A stretch of DNA of 64,000 bases from Nothophaeocryptopus gaeumannii (Eukaryota > Ascomycota > Dothideomycetes > Mycosphaerellales > Mycosphaerellaceae): contig JASISA010000010.1 in assembly GCA_031771865.1 (NCBI GenBank), positions 1,612,001 through 1,676,000 of the forward strand, written 5' to 3'. This document shows, piece by piece, positions 39,140-50,412 of the stretch. The notes under the pieces are model-generated. The model was not told where the DNA came from. It saw nothing but the letters and a program-made list of their open reading frames with translations, and made no database searches. Position numbers and translations under genes: made by a program. Within the stretch, counting starts at the first letter, position 1, and the number at the start of each line of letters is the position of its first letter.

Positions 39140-42100
39140 TCAAATAACAAGCCACTCCTCCCCAATCCTCATCGCAGCCTCCTCATTCCCCGCGAGCGCA
39201 TACATCCCCTGCAAAGCATACGCTGCCTCCGGCGCAAAATCCTCCGTATCATAATCCTCAGGAATCGCATCAGCCACCTTCTCCTCCTGAACGCTCCCAC
39301 TCAACTTCAGCACCCTCTCATACCCAGCAATAGCCAAATGCGTCAATCCCAGGTAATGCCACATCCTGGCCACGTTGTATTCGGCTTCTTGGAGATGACC
39401 GACTTTGCCTGAGGCGACGCGGAGATCGTAGTAGCGGTAGAGGAAAGACAGGCCTTGAGTGATGCCGAATTGTCGGTTCTCGGTCTGGCGTTTCATGGAG
39501 TTTTGGATCCACATAGTGGCGATGCTGAGGTTGACGCAGATGCTGTCGGGTGAGAGGGCAAGAGCGCGGTAGTAGTATGGTAGGGCAGAGAAGGAGTGAT
39601 TTGCGACGGCGACCATGTGGCCGTACATAAGGATGACGCCGACGTCCATCTCTTGTGGGACGTTGCCTAATTCTTCGGCTCGCTTCTGCATCGCAGGTTT
39701 CTGAAGGGACCAGTCGAATCGATCTCGTAGGTCGGGAGTCATGGCCAGGAAATCGAATTGCTTGACCATGCGAAGCATAAACTTCTGCGTTGGACCTGCA
39801 GAGAACCAATTGCTTCCGCAAGAAAACCGGTTGACAGCCGCGAAGAAGTGGAACGCATCGGAGCTGCGCATTCCGGAATCATTGATCATGTCGCGAGCAG
39901 TCGCGATCAGGTTCTGGCTATCGTTGAACACCAGATAGCAGTAGACCGCCGCGGCAATCTGCGTGGCCTTGAGCTGCTCGTTTTGGTAGAACACGCAAGC
40001 GGCGAAGAGGACATCTTTAAGGACCTTGTAGCACTTGTCTTGTTCCCCACTACGGGCGTAGATGAGTGCCAGGTCGCAAAAGATGCGATGCCACATAGTA
40101 AACGGAATAGAAAGAAAGATTTGTACATCCGCACTGTCGTCCCCGCGATTCGTCATTCTTCGCCATTGGCCTCTTGCCGCATCGGTGACTTCGACGCGGA
40201 CATTTTTGTCGCGGGAGGGGAAGAAGATTTCCATGGAGATGAAGTCCTCTAGCATGGCGATTGCAGCTTGGACCCATTGCTCGATGACTTCGCCGTCTTT
40301 GCCTTCCTTGATCGCGGGCCAGTTAGATCTCACTGCGGCATAGTTGGCGTGGACACGGTCTTCCATATCGCGGATCTTTCGGACTTGTTCCTGTCGTGCT
40401 ATTTCCTTCTTTGTTAGAGGTTGAGCCTTCTTCATTAGCTTCGGTCGCTTGAGCGGCTTCGGCTGCTTGGGTTTCTTCACTCCACTGGGCCCTGCTTGAT
40501 CGTCTTCTGCAGCGTCTTGCTCGTCGTTGTCCGACGAGTCTTCCTGCCCTACACCAGTCAAGCTGGCCAAGATGTCTTCTTTGGGCCTGCGCTTTTCACC
40601 TTTGCCGCGTCCTCCTTTCTTCGGCTTCATGGGAACGGTAGGTACGTTGACCATCGCATGGTACGTGGCATCGGGGTTCGTCGGACCAGAAGCTGCTTGA
40701 AAGGCGACTTGATCCTGAGGCGGCGCACTACCAAGCGGCGCACTCCCCGCCGGCATGATAGGCCGTGGTGGAGGCGGAGCCTGTCTAAGCTTAGGCTGGT
40801 AACGGTTGGGTCTATCAACCGGTAGGGAGCTAGCATAGATGATCTTGGGGATATTCGGCGGCACTCGCCGGAGCTCTTCAGGCAACATCTGGACTTTCGC
40901 TTCGATGAGAAGATCGTGCCGACCGAGCCTGACCAGCTCATCGCATATCGTCTTGGCTTTGTCGTCTTCTTTGGCATCTTCGTAGAGCTTGGCGAGGCGG
41001 GCGCTGGCCCTACCATAGTTCCCTCCTCGTCGCATGCGCACCACATCAAATGCCTCAATCGCGTCGGGTATGCGCGAGATCCTCTGGTAGCAGGTGCCAA
41101 TTTCCATCCATGTTTTCTCGTCCAGACCCTGAAATGGATGCTTTGCATTAGGGAAGCTCCTCAGGGCATCAAAGAACTCTGCCGCCTCTTTCAGGAAGTG
41201 AAAATCTGACAGACAGTTTGCGACCATGGAGAAAAGCTCGTAATAGTTGGAGATGTCGGTCTCATATGGGAGCAGTTCCTTGAAGTGCCTGAGCGCCTCT
41301 GGATGAGCATGTAAGCCTAACTTTAACCGGAACTGGCCAAAGCGAACACGGATGTCAATTGGCAGGCCGGCGCCATACTGGGTCTCGACGAGGCTGCACT
41401 GTTCACTTAGCCACTCGGGAACATACTCTCGTCGAGCATTGTCAAAATCGAACTCCCGGTCATCGTCCGTGTAGCGGTCCCAGAACGTCTCGTGCTTGCG
41501 TCCAAGTATCCATCGAGCAATGCGTTTTCCAATCTGTAGACCTTGCCAGGGGGTTCCCACCAGGTCATGTAGTTCCAAGTAGATGTTGAGGTGGTTCCAT
41601 TCGTCCATCTCATCGTCTGCGTCCACAAAACTTGCTTCGTTCTCGTAGATCTTGAAAACGTTATCATATACCTCAACAGCCTTCTTGAGCTCCGTTCGAT
41701 CCTGCCAATTTGCGCAGAGCATGGCATACTCTGCTACAAAATAGGTCTTGTGCGGCCAGTGTTCCAATATGTTCTTGCAATCCAGACGGGCAAACTTGCT
41801 GTCGTTCAGTTCCTTGTACAGCTCGAATTTGGCAACTCTGTCTGCGAATTGATCTTTGGTTTCCCTGGTCGTCTTGATAGCTTCCCCATAACACTGAACA
41901 GCATCTCTCAATCGGCTGAGAGTCTGTTCTTCATCCGGCACATCGAGCAATCGGTGCGCAACGAGGCGCCACGTATCTGCACTTCGATGGGTCACCGCAC
42001 CATATCTCAACGCTTGAATGGATTCATCGCGCAAGCCCTGTACGTTGAGAATCTCAGCCAACAACGAGTGTGCGCCAAAGATTTCCGGGTTGGCCTGAAT

Positions 42101-42940
42101 AGCGAGGCGAGCGAAGTCCGCGGCGGCTTCCAATTCGTTTGACATGAAAGCTTCATTGGCTTGTTGCATGTGGGTCTTGTACTGACGACCAGGGTCGACT
42201 CGCTTTCCTCGCCCTTTACGACCGCCTCTTCCACGGGGCTTAGGCATGCCGCGAGTGGTGGACTCTACCCTGCCCACATTTTCGTGCTCTGTGCCCTTGA
42301 GCAGCTGTCGCCATCCCCGTCTACGTCGACCTCCGCGTGGACCAGGCCCATTGCGCTTAGGAGGCTCGTCTTCCTCGACCTCGCTGAAGATGTCCTCCAT
42401 CTCTTCATCTTCATCAGATGACATGGCAAGGCCCGAGATCGCCTCATTCATGCCGCTCTTGGCTCGCGCGTAAGCCTCGCGAGCAGCCGCTCGTCCACCA
42501 CCAACGTCGGCGTCATCATAGCGGCCAGCGAGATTGGAGTAGCCGCTGTACGGGACGTATTGGCTGTTTGAATCTCCATGTCGGCCTCCCGGGTCGCCGT
42601 GGCGAACGTGGAATTCTTGCGCCAGTCGCTGGACGTCGCTAACTGCCGCAGCTGATGGCCGTCCAAAGCTTCCTGTATGATGTCCATTTGTTGGCCCATT
42701 ATCGTTACTGCCTGAAGGAAGTGCGACATATGGCGAAGCGTAAGGCGTAGGAGTCAACGCCGGGTAGGGAGTGAAATTTGATCGGCTTGGGTCAGGATAT
42801 TGGCTGCTGTCCCCGTGTGGTGGATCCGTGTACTGCGCTATGTCTCCATTCTGAGCCTGTCCATTTGCGTGTGAAGTGCCGTTGGGAATGTTGTCCAAAT
42901 CATGATGCCCCTCCATTTCGTTCTGTCTTTCATCCGCCAC
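39140..42940 (-). CDS. TFC4: Transcription factor TFIIIC subunit Tfc4 (TPR protein)
   Basis: A single exon, 1266 aa. Start MADERQNEME at 42940; another ATG eight codons in is possible. The N-terminal 190 residues are disordered (Asn/Gly/Pro-rich), followed by an acidic run (SSDEDEEMEDIFSEVEEDE) and a basic RGG/RGRG segment. From about residue 255 on come tetratricopeptide repeats: ANEAFMSNELEAAADFARLA, FGAHSLLAEILNVQGLRDES and later EIGTCYQRISRIPDAIEAF. A lysine-rich central linker precedes a second TPR array, with a last repeat near ARMWHYLGLTHLAIAGYERV. This matches the tau131/Tfc4 subunit of TFIIIC, which recruits TFIIIB to tRNA and 5S genes in RNA polymerase III transcription. The N-terminal acidic plus basic organisation and overall size agree with the family. 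Confidence 0.9.
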   Translation of the reverse strand: MADERQNEMEGHHDLDNIPNGTSHANGQAQNGDIAQYTDPPHGDSSQYPDPSRSNFTPYPALTPTPYASPYVALPSGSNDNGPTNGHHTGSFGRPSAAAVSDVQRLAQEFHVRHGDPGGRHGDSNSQYVPYSGYSNLAGRYDDADVGGGRAAAREAYARAKSGMNEAISGLAMSSDEDEEMEDIFSEVEEDEPPKRNGPGPRGGRRRRGWRQLLKGTEHENVGRVESTTRGMPKPRGRGGRKGRGKRVDPGRQYKTHMQQANEAFMSNELEAAADFARLAIQANPEIFGAHSLLAEILNVQGLRDESIQALRYGAVTHRSADTWRLVAHRLLDVPDEEQTLSRLRDAVQCYGEAIKTTRETKDQFADRVAKFELYKELNDSKFARLDCKNILEHWPHKTYFVAEYAMLCANWQDRTELKKAVEVYDNVFKIYENEASFVDADDEMDEWNHLNIYLELHDLVGTPWQGLQIGKRIARWILGRKHETFWDRYTDDDREFDFDNARREYVPEWLSEQCSLVETQYGAGLPIDIRVRFGQFRLKLGLHAHPEALRHFKELLPYETDISNYYELFSMVANCLSDFHFLKEAAEFFDALRSFPNAKHPFQGLDEKTWMEIGTCYQRISRIPDAIEAFDVVRMRRGGNYGRASARLAKLYEDAKEDDKAKTICDELVRLGRHDLLIEAKVQMLPEELRRVPPNIPKIIYASSLPVDRPNRYQPKLRQAPPPPRPIMPAGSAPLGSAPPQDQVAFQAASGPTNPDATYHAMVNVPTVPMKPKKGGRGKGEKRRPKEDILASLTGVGQEDSSDNDEQDAAEDDQAGPSGVKKPKQPKPLKRPKLMKKAQPLTKKEIARQEQVRKIRDMEDRVHANYAAVRSNWPAIKEGKDGEVIEQWVQAAIAMLEDFISMEIFFPSRDKNVRVEVTDAARGQWRRMTNRGDDSADVQIFLSIPFTMWHRIFCDLALIYARSGEQDKCYKVLKDVLFAACVFYQNEQLKATQIAAAVYCYLVFNDSQNLIATARDMINDSGMRSSDAFHFFAAVNRFSCGSNWFSAGPTQKFMLRMVKQFDFLAMTPDLRDRFDWSLQKPAMQKRAEELGNVPQEMDVGVILMYGHMVAVANHSFSALPYYYRALALSPDSICVNLSIATMWIQNSMKRQTENRQFGITQGLSFLYRYYDLRVASGKVGHLQEAEYNVARMWHYLGLTHLAIAGYERVLKLSGSVQEEKVADAIPEDYDTEDFAPEAAYALQGMYALAGNEEAAMRIGEEWLVI

Positions 42941-43655
42941 TCGAATCCTGGAAACGAAGTCGGCGCTTGCGTATGATCATGGAGTCAACAGCAGTGGAGT
43001 CTGCGGCTTTCGACGCGCAACTGCCGTTGCTGGTGTTGTTGAGCCTTCTGGGATTCGGTCAAGAGTTGTCGAAGTTCGAAGTTGAAATCGAAGTCGAGGT
43101 TGGGACCATTCAGAGTTCAGTAGTGCCGCAGTAGCGCTTCGGCAGCATCGGATGTGCCTGAGGTTGATGATCGCTAGCCATCGAGCATTGAGGAATGACG
43201 AGAGGACAAGAGAAGGCAGAGGCAGAAATGAGACCTCCGCATCACGTACACCATAATCTCATGTAGCTTACAAATTTATACAAGTCTATAGCTGCTACGA
43301 CAATGCCAGCGCCTTCGCTCACCAGCCAACACAGAGAATATGTGGAAAGCGATTTTCAGATGCGGCACTCTTGTACATCCGCAGCGTTCCTTCTTCTGTC
43401 TACCGTCGTGGCCAGATCCTCCAGTTTTGGCACCGCTTGAAGCTGGAGACGGGTAGCCGTAGCAGGCGCATTCCAGTTGAGCACATAGTGAGCTAAAAGA
43501 GCTCCATGTACTGGGAGGCAAGTGCCCTGTCCGTATTCGATTCTAGCGAATGGAGCAGCGCAAATTCGCTCTCTGGTCGCTCTCGTCTCATTAGTCTCGG
43601 AGTGGAGAGTTTTGTATCAAGCAAAGCTCTTTCAGATGTGCATCGTCCATGCACT
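42941..43655. other. Intergenic
   Basis: The promoter of TFC4 and the 3-prime flank of COA6, which lies on the same strand. A degenerate GAAGT-rich stretch is seen near 43060-43115; no gene. Confidence 0.45.
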
Positions 43656-44087
43656 TCACTTCCCAGTCACTGGCATCCCTTGCGCCCCCTCTGCGTTCAA
43701 CTTCTTCAATGTAGCATCCCTTTGAAATTCCATCACTCTCCTCTTCTTGAAGTATGTGACCTGAATCGCCAGTTAGCAATCTGCATAAACCAAATTCTGT
43801 CTCTTGCGCTGGTTTGATGTCCAATTTCCTGCCTGCAGCCCGTGTCTACTTACCCAACTACTCGCACAATTCTTCTCCAACTCCTTCAATTCAGGCGCAC
43901 AGTTCTCTCGTGCCTTTTTGTCCTCTCTCACGCTATCGATGATACCATTCTTTTCTAGACATTCGAAGAACATATCTCTCCCTTCCCAGCACGCTGCTCT
44001 TGCGGTTCGGTCTGGCGCGATGAAGCCGCCATCTTTGGAGGCTTCGGGTGCCGGCGGTGAGGATGATGAAGGAGAGAACCAGCCCAT
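43656..44087 (-). CDS. COA6: Cytochrome c oxidase assembly factor 6
   Basis: Two exons, 44087-43854 and 43760-43656, with a 93 bp intron (GTAAGT...ATTCAG), 112 aa. The start is MGWFSPSSSS. The twin-cysteine helical pair is exact for COA6: CWEGRDMFFEC (Cx9C) and CAPELKELEKNC (Cx10C), followed by SSWVTYFKKRRVMEFQR across the splice junction. The Cx10C second motif separates COA6 from most Cx9C proteins. COA6 works in the mitochondrial intermembrane space in copper delivery to COX2 (family knowledge). Without splicing, the frame would lose the conserved W-x2-YF-KKR segment, which supports the intron. Confidence 0.92.
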
Positions 44088-45618
44088 GTTGGTGGGTTTA
44101 CTCGAGAGAATGTAGGTTATGAGGCCTGCGATGGTGGCTGCCTCGGTTGGAGCGATTTGATGGGGTGGGATTTTCGAACTGCTATGCGTTCAGACCAACT
44201 ATGATCAGTCTACGATGTCCCAGCTTGGAAATGTGTAAGTTGTAGTAATATTGAGTCTCAATTCGAGATCTTGAAGACAATGTCATGGATTCGGAGTCGG
44301 CATCATGGACGTGCAGCTCCGAGGCGAGAAAGTCTAGAGACGGTCCGAGCGACGAGAGATTTGATCGCGTTCAAGCAACGCGAAGAGCCTTGTCGTCTAC
44401 TGCCAATCAGCAGTGATTCGGCGACTCCTCTTGTTTCACACTGTCTTTGTGGCGACTTCTGTTTTATTATGTTTGGTATTGCTGACGAGAGCCGCGGATC
44501 TGAGCTGTCAGTAGCAACAACGTTGAAGCCTCAGGCAAGAACGAGTCTTGCCACTCCTTCCAATCTCATGGGAGATGTAGAATTAGAAGGGCGGCAGGGT
44601 AGCTTTATCACTACTTTGGCTGCCAGGTAAAGGTTGCTCCAAAGAAGGTGCCACACTCGCTTATGCATGTCAATCGTGTTCATGCGACTCGATTGACAAG
44701 GTTTCTCACAGAGCCAACGCTTGCGCGAGCTGGCGGGAAGGGAAGTGACAAGCCTACACTGGCCGTGGAAGCTTGAATCGGCTGCCGAAGACGATCAAGT
44801 GATGTGGAAACGGAGCCACTCATCAGCCACGCGATGTGAGGGGAGGAGGAAGGGCCGGATTATTATGGTATCAGGCTGTTTCTCTGCTTGTGGCTCTGAC
44901 TTGGCTGGAGGCGACTCGCGAAGATGGGGCGAGAGGCTTGATACCTAGGCAGCCGGACATTTCAGAAACACAACAGAGAGACACGAGTAACAGGAACACG
45001 AGAAACCGGAAGGTCACTTGCTTGTTGGCTGCTTGAAGGTGAAGCATAGCAGTGGAGGTACGGCCGTCATCATTTCAGGTGGTCTGTGCCCGGCTCTTGG
45101 AGAGATTGTCGGCATTTCCCTTAGTTTTGTTGTGAAAGGTCGCAGTCGAAGCCTCTCTCGCACTGGCAGTGGCTTCTCTGGATCTCTCTATGTCGACTCC
45201 AGTATTTACTACTGTATGTTTGCTGCTTGAATCGACTTCGTAGTTCCCCTTCACATCGCGCCCCCTCAGCGCTTCACTCTTGAGATGGCCGGCTTGGCGC
45301 ACGCTTATGTAACCGTACGCAGCGTCTTCCAGCAGCGCATCATGCCAGCCTCGAGCTGGGAGCGCCAAATGCATCGGATCTCGTGGTCGCACCTCGATTG
45401 GGTATCAGGTGAGTGGTCGACTTCACTGCTGCTTTACTGCTCCTGCGCGTACACGTCTCGCCTGCTTGCATGGCTCGTGTATGGCGCATCGCGCTAGTAC
45501 CTTGTCGCTTCCTCATGCCTTCGAGTTACACGCGCCTGACTACCGCCGAACAGCACCGGACTCTGCCGTCATCACATGCTGACCACGCGCCTAAGGAGAC
45601 CTATGACATCGATCCAAG
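44088..45618. other. 1.5 kb upstream region of SWI1
   Basis: No gene supported. It is presumably the promoter and long leader of SWI1. Short open frames could act as upstream ORFs but none stands out. Confidence 0.45.
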
Positions 45619-48618
45619 ATGAACCCGAACGGTTGGCCGAATGGACAGGCGAATATGTTCCCGCAAGGCCTTAATCCCCAGCAGATGTACAACGGCGGAG
45701 GAGGCGGCGGCTTCGACATCAACAACTTCTCTCAGGCCATACAGCAGAATGGCGCGAACGCGAATCAACCTTTCACACCTTCAGCTTCGACGATCCCCCA
45801 GAAGCGACCGCACCCCGATGCCATGTCCGGCTCGCCCCAGCAGAACCAAATGTCGCGATCGCAAACACCCTCCTACGCCAACATGCAGCAGCAATTCCCC
45901 AATGCGCCGACTCCATATCAACACCTCCAGCAGCCCGGCTCGAACAACGCGACCCCCTCGCCGACCATGCAGAATCAGCAGTTCCGACCGCCGACACAGC
46001 AACCCCAGCGCTTGAACAACGCGTCGCCAAGTCCGTTCACAGGCCAGCAACAACAACCCAACTTTGGGAATACCATGTCGCCAAGTCCCGCGCAGAGCAT
46101 GCAGCAGGGCGGTATGCAGCAGTTCGGACAGCAGTTTGGAGGCATGAACCCGGCCATGTCAATGGCCGGCATGCCCAGTGCGATGCAGGCGCAAATGAAC
46201 AACATGGGCAATATGCAGGCCAACAACGCGCAACGCATGTATCAGATGAAGCTGCTCCAACATCAACAGCAACTGCGCGCCAGTGGGATGATGCCGCCGC
46301 GGTCGGTGGGTGGCCAGCCGGGTCAGATGAATAGCATGGCCGGGATGCAACAACCTGGTGGGCAAATGCCGAATGGCGCACAACCGAACGCGCAAATGCA
46401 GCAACAGCAGAACATGAAGCGCGCGCAGTTTCTGAAGACGTTGCAATCGCAGGCGCAATCACAAGGGCGGCCATTCAATCCTCAGCCATCAATCGGCGGT
46501 AGGCCCGTGGACTTGTATGGGCTGTGGACAGTGGTCACTCAAGCAGGCGGATCTCAGCAGGTGGAGAAGAATGGACAATGGCCGCAGGTCGCGATGAAAA
46601 TGGGCTTTCCACAACCACAATTCCCTTCTGCACCGGAAGAGATCAAGCAAGTACATCAAGCCCAGATTGCGCACTATGAGCGCCTCTGGTTCCAGATGAA
46701 GATGCAGCAGAAGCAGAATGAGGCCCGAGTACACGCGCAGCAAATGGCTGGGTTTAGTGGACCACAGCAGCAGTCGCCGACCAAGATGATGCAGCCTCCG
46801 GGGCAGCAAAACCAATATCAACAGTTCCAACAAGGGCAACAAAACCAACCACCCCCGCAAGGCACACCTGTCCAAGCGAACGCGTCACTTCCACAGAACG
46901 GCATGACAACACCACAGCAGATGATGGGTGGGGCTGCTGCTATGCATCACAGACGAAATAGTAGTCTACGAAAACCCGACCAAATGACGCCGCAACCTGG
47001 CGGAACGCCTGGACCCGCAGCTGCATCACCTGTGGTCACCAAACAGCAACGAGCATCGTCCATTAAGCAGGAACCTGTGGGAACTGTGATGAAGAGCGAT
47101 GAGCCGCAAAGTACAAATTATGTACCCGCATCTCGGTCAATAGACTCAGACGGCGGGTACGATGTACAGGCCTTGTTCGAGCTCGGCGGTACAATTGCGC
47201 GAGCAATGCCGAACATGCCCGCTGTAGATGAAATGGGTGTTATCGACACCAAGGCCATCACCTTGAGCTTAGCGTCTGGTATACATGGGGAAGTGAGATA
47301 TGCTCTCGACACCCTGGTCATCATATCACACGATCAACGCGTGGCCCTGAACCTGGAGCAGTGCGAAGATTTGCTTGACGTAATTGTCGACTGCGCTGAA
47401 GATCAGACCGAAGCACTTTCAGAAGACGCTGCAGAAGTGTCGGACGCGCTGGACCTATCTCCGTACGAGGATATCCTACGCGGCGCGAAAACAGAAGCCG
47501 ACACTTTACAAGCGATTCCCGAATTTGGCACGCGAGAATACGATCTCGATCGAGCCGCCGACAAAGTCATCGCCATTACGACCGTGTTACGAAATTTCTC
47601 TTTTTACGAATTCAACCACCGCCAACTGACATCAACACCTCTAATAAAATGGCTGAGCAATACAATACGTCTTCTTGGGACACGGAACATGCTCCTCCGG
47701 ACTTACTACAACACTCAAGACTTCTTCAAAGATGTCATCATCTTTCTTTCGAACGTCACCCAGAGCCTCGAACTGCCCACGCGAGACGATGCGCTGCATG
47801 TCCTGCACTTCTTGCTCGCGTTTGCACCTCAACCTGCACCGGCGTATGTTGAGAGTGGTGGGAAAATCCGATTTGCGAGCTTCTCACCACTCCTGCATCG
47901 ATATCTGCCGCCTGCAGTTGACTGTTTAGCCAAGCTCCTCGCACGACAAGATCCGAATCGGACACTCTACAAGAGCATATTCTCGGCATCAAGCTCATCC
48001 CTTGCTTCCTCTGAATCTCCGCTTGACCTGTTGACGCGCGCCTTCGCACTTTCAATCTCGGTCCTCCCTGATCGCTCCAAGGGCTCGATAGGTAACAACG
48101 CTCAGCTACGCATAGTGGAAGCCCGAAAAGCATACCTTACGCAGGGGATGTTGGCAGCGGACATCCTGACAGCGCTGGCCCCAAGTAACGACACGGATCT
48201 TGCGCGTGCGTGGATGGAAAGCGAGGACGGGTGGGCGGTTGGCCTACTCAACCTTGCCGCCTTACTATCCATCGACCGAAGCGCACCGAATCCCCAGAAA
48301 GGCCGGGAGCTTGGAATGGATACCGAAACATTCAAGCTCATCACCTACCGCGCTCTAACCATGATGAAGAGATTAGCGGAGAAGGCCGGGAAAGGGAGCA
48401 TGCAGAACGTCTTGGCGCAAACAAACGGTTTGACAAACGGCGATGTAAACGGCACCGCGGACGAGGACAGCGACTTAGCAGAGCTCAAGTCTCATCCGAA
48501 ATGGGAAGGCATACCGCAAGGTCATGCTATCCTCGGCGCACTCATGATGCCCAACACCGACAAGGTGGCTCTTGGATTACTTTGCGGACTTCACGAAATG
48601 GCCATGCAGCAGAGCTGA
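45619..48618 (+). CDS. SWI1: SWI/SNF subunit Swi1 (ARID protein)
   Basis: A single exon, 999 aa, start MNPNGWPNGQANMFPQG. Residues 1-265 are Gln/Asn/Met/Pro-rich and of low complexity, with many NMGNMQ and QQ runs. The ARID/BRIGHT DNA-binding domain lies at about 268-360: RAQFLKTLQSQAQSQGRPF, then PSIGGRPVDLYGLWTVVTQA, GQWPQVAMKMGFP and HYERLW. A second Gln-rich linker, then a helical C-terminal domain (VQALFELGGTIARAMPNM, and DALHVLHFLLAFAPQPAPAY) as in fungal Swi1. The protein is part of the SWI/SNF chromatin-remodelling complex in the nucleus and targets it to promoters. The Q/N-rich start resembles the prion-forming part of yeast Swi1, but prion behaviour is not implied by composition alone. 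Confidence 0.9.
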   Translation: MNPNGWPNGQANMFPQGLNPQQMYNGGGGGGFDINNFSQAIQQNGANANQPFTPSASTIPQKRPHPDAMSGSPQQNQMSRSQTPSYANMQQQFPNAPTPYQHLQQPGSNNATPSPTMQNQQFRPPTQQPQRLNNASPSPFTGQQQQPNFGNTMSPSPAQSMQQGGMQQFGQQFGGMNPAMSMAGMPSAMQAQMNNMGNMQANNAQRMYQMKLLQHQQQLRASGMMPPRSVGGQPGQMNSMAGMQQPGGQMPNGAQPNAQMQQQQNMKRAQFLKTLQSQAQSQGRPFNPQPSIGGRPVDLYGLWTVVTQAGGSQQVEKNGQWPQVAMKMGFPQPQFPSAPEEIKQVHQAQIAHYERLWFQMKMQQKQNEARVHAQQMAGFSGPQQQSPTKMMQPPGQQNQYQQFQQGQQNQPPPQGTPVQANASLPQNGMTTPQQMMGGAAAMHHRRNSSLRKPDQMTPQPGGTPGPAAASPVVTKQQRASSIKQEPVGTVMKSDEPQSTNYVPASRSIDSDGGYDVQALFELGGTIARAMPNMPAVDEMGVIDTKAITLSLASGIHGEVRYALDTLVIISHDQRVALNLEQCEDLLDVIVDCAEDQTEALSEDAAEVSDALDLSPYEDILRGAKTEADTLQAIPEFGTREYDLDRAADKVIAITTVLRNFSFYEFNHRQLTSTPLIKWLSNTIRLLGTRNMLLRTYYNTQDFFKDVIIFLSNVTQSLELPTRDDALHVLHFLLAFAPQPAPAYVESGGKIRFASFSPLLHRYLPPAVDCLAKLLARQDPNRTLYKSIFSASSSSLASSESPLDLLTRAFALSISVLPDRSKGSIGNNAQLRIVEARKAYLTQGMLAADILTALAPSNDTDLARAWMESEDGWAVGLLNLAALLSIDRSAPNPQKGRELGMDTETFKLITYRALTMMKRLAEKAGKGSMQNVLAQTNGLTNGDVNGTADEDSDLAELKSHPKWEGIPQGHAILGALMMPNTDKVALGLLCGLHEMAMQQS

Positions 48619-49082
48619 TGATGAAGAATAGGCGTTGGGGTTGCAATGGATAGAAAGCGAGCTAAGGCTATGTATTGTTGTTGATTGAAGTACTACTATC
48701 ACGACTGCATGGAAAGAGTTGGGTTGTAAGTGTGAACATAAAAGGAGTCGAAGCGAGTTGAATGGCCGTCATCCGGCTGCTTGTCAAATGTAAGAAAGAA
48801 AGATTAAGAAGAGACTTGATTCTCTGAGCTTGGTGAAAGTACTGTGTGCATAGGAGAAAGAAGTTTTGTTGATCCAAAACGTTTTCAGGTTCCGATCGCT
48901 CTAGTGTCGAAAGCAGTTGATGTACGCAGCATACTCTTACTTTGGTACCTCTCGCCGTTGTCGAGGCCGGATCAAAAAGCAAGAAGCAAGAAGGCATCAA
49001 TGCCCAATCTCAACTCAGCTCCCCATACTCAAGATCAGGAACCCACCTCCTTCCCACCTCAATCCAAGCTCCCTTGGGATCC
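48619..49082. other. Intergenic between convergent genes
   Basis: The 3-prime flanks of SWI1 and the small three-exon gene. Nothing recognised. Confidence 0.4.
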
Positions 49083-49710
49083 TCAGACCAAGTAATCCCC
49101 ACCATCATCACTCTCCTCCTCCTCCGGCTCAGCTTTGACACCATTCTCCTTCCCTCTAGACTTGGACGGCGTCTTCCTAACCTTCTTACTCGGCGTCTCC
49201 CCTCCATCAGCCTCATCGCTATTCGCCTCCGAAACCGCCTTCTTGCGCTTGCTGCCGGAGGCTGGTGTGCGTGGGGCGGTTTGCTTTGGCTGGGAGCGAA
49301 GCGATCAGCACACGAGCAAAGCGAGTTGAGAACTGAAGAGAGTAGGAGGGTAGGAGGGAGGGGTAGGAGGGAATACGTACCTTCGTAGCGGAATTGACGT
49401 TGGAAGCTTGGATGGTGCCAGAGAGAGCACCGTATTCTTCTTTGAGTTTCTTCTTCGTGACGCGCATGAGTTCGCGGGCGGAGGCGGCGGATGCGAGGCC
49501 GGCGACGGATTTGAATTTTTCGTAGTCGATCTATGAGGAGTCAGCGAGGTTAGTCAAGATGCAGAAGAGGAGATCGGGGAGGGGAGATCGGGGAAGAGGA
49601 GGAGGATGAGAGACGGAGGAAGGTGTGGGGAGGTGGCGCACCTTCGGCTCGGTCTCGAAGCACTGCCATGCCAGGGCGAGGTACTCCATTTGTTTGTTGG
49701 AGAGAGGCAT
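49083..49710 (-). CDS. Small basic/acidic nuclear-type protein, 141 aa
   Basis: Three exons: 49710-49642, 49530-49381 and 49289-49083. The introns are 111 bp (GTGCGC...CATAG) and 91 bp (GTACGT...TCCCAG). All junctions are phase 0 and the frame is clean. The start is MPLSNKQMEYLALAWQC. Middle part: YEKFKSVAGLASAASARELM, with VTKKKLKEEYGALSG; the tail has GSKRKKAVSEANSDE and PSKKVRKTPSKSRGKENG, ending acidic (EPEEEESDDGGDYLV). Short conserved helices at the front and a disordered charged tail with likely nuclear localisation signals suggest a chromatin or RNA-associated protein. No family is recognised. The gene structure is strongly supported. Confidence 0.75.
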
Positions 49711-50412
49711 CGTGGCGGTTCGGTGGATTGGAGTTGGTGTGAGGTCGGGATCGATTTGGTCGAGTCGGGTTGGTGTTTGGTGTCGGATGAATTGGGTCTG
49801 GACGAGAATTGTCAGCTCTTGGTCGAGGCTTGCAGGTGAAGGTCGCCGAAGTGCAGGTGAGATTTTGAGTCAGGAACCGTTTTGCATGTGCGGGACTTGC
49901 GCGGAAGTTGCTTGGGCTTGCGTTTGGCTGATCGACAGACACAGGCGACGGTAAAGTCTAGAGTGATTAAATAGGTATTGTGGTCAGAAGCAGTCTTACC
50001 TGGTATCAAGCTGGATGTATCGAGATGTTATCGAAGTCTCGTTCTTGTTCTGTGGCCAAAGAGTTGTCCTGGACGAAGAAGAAGATCGAATATGGAGAGC
50101 AAACGGTCAAATACCAAAGCTTCGTCAATGAGTGAAGGTCAAAAAACTTACAAGTCAAGTGCAAGTGACGGCCAATTTATACGCAGACCTCAAAGACGAT
50201 GGGAGACGGAAGGGAAGCAGCTCTCCTGATCAAATTCCAGGTCTTCATTCTCCGCTCTTTTTTGATACAATCCTCCACGAAATCATCGTTGCTGCCATAG
50301 CAGTAACAGCAGCAACATCAACGCTCTTGGCGTGTGAAGTCGTGAAAGCTCTAGAACCCTACCAACTGTGAAACGCCATCCCTGTTACATGCTGCACCGT
50401 GAATGCAGCACA
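49711..50412. other. Intergenic left of the inverted-repeat element
   Basis: The promoter side of the three-exon gene. Nothing else recognised up to the element at 50413. Confidence 0.4.
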
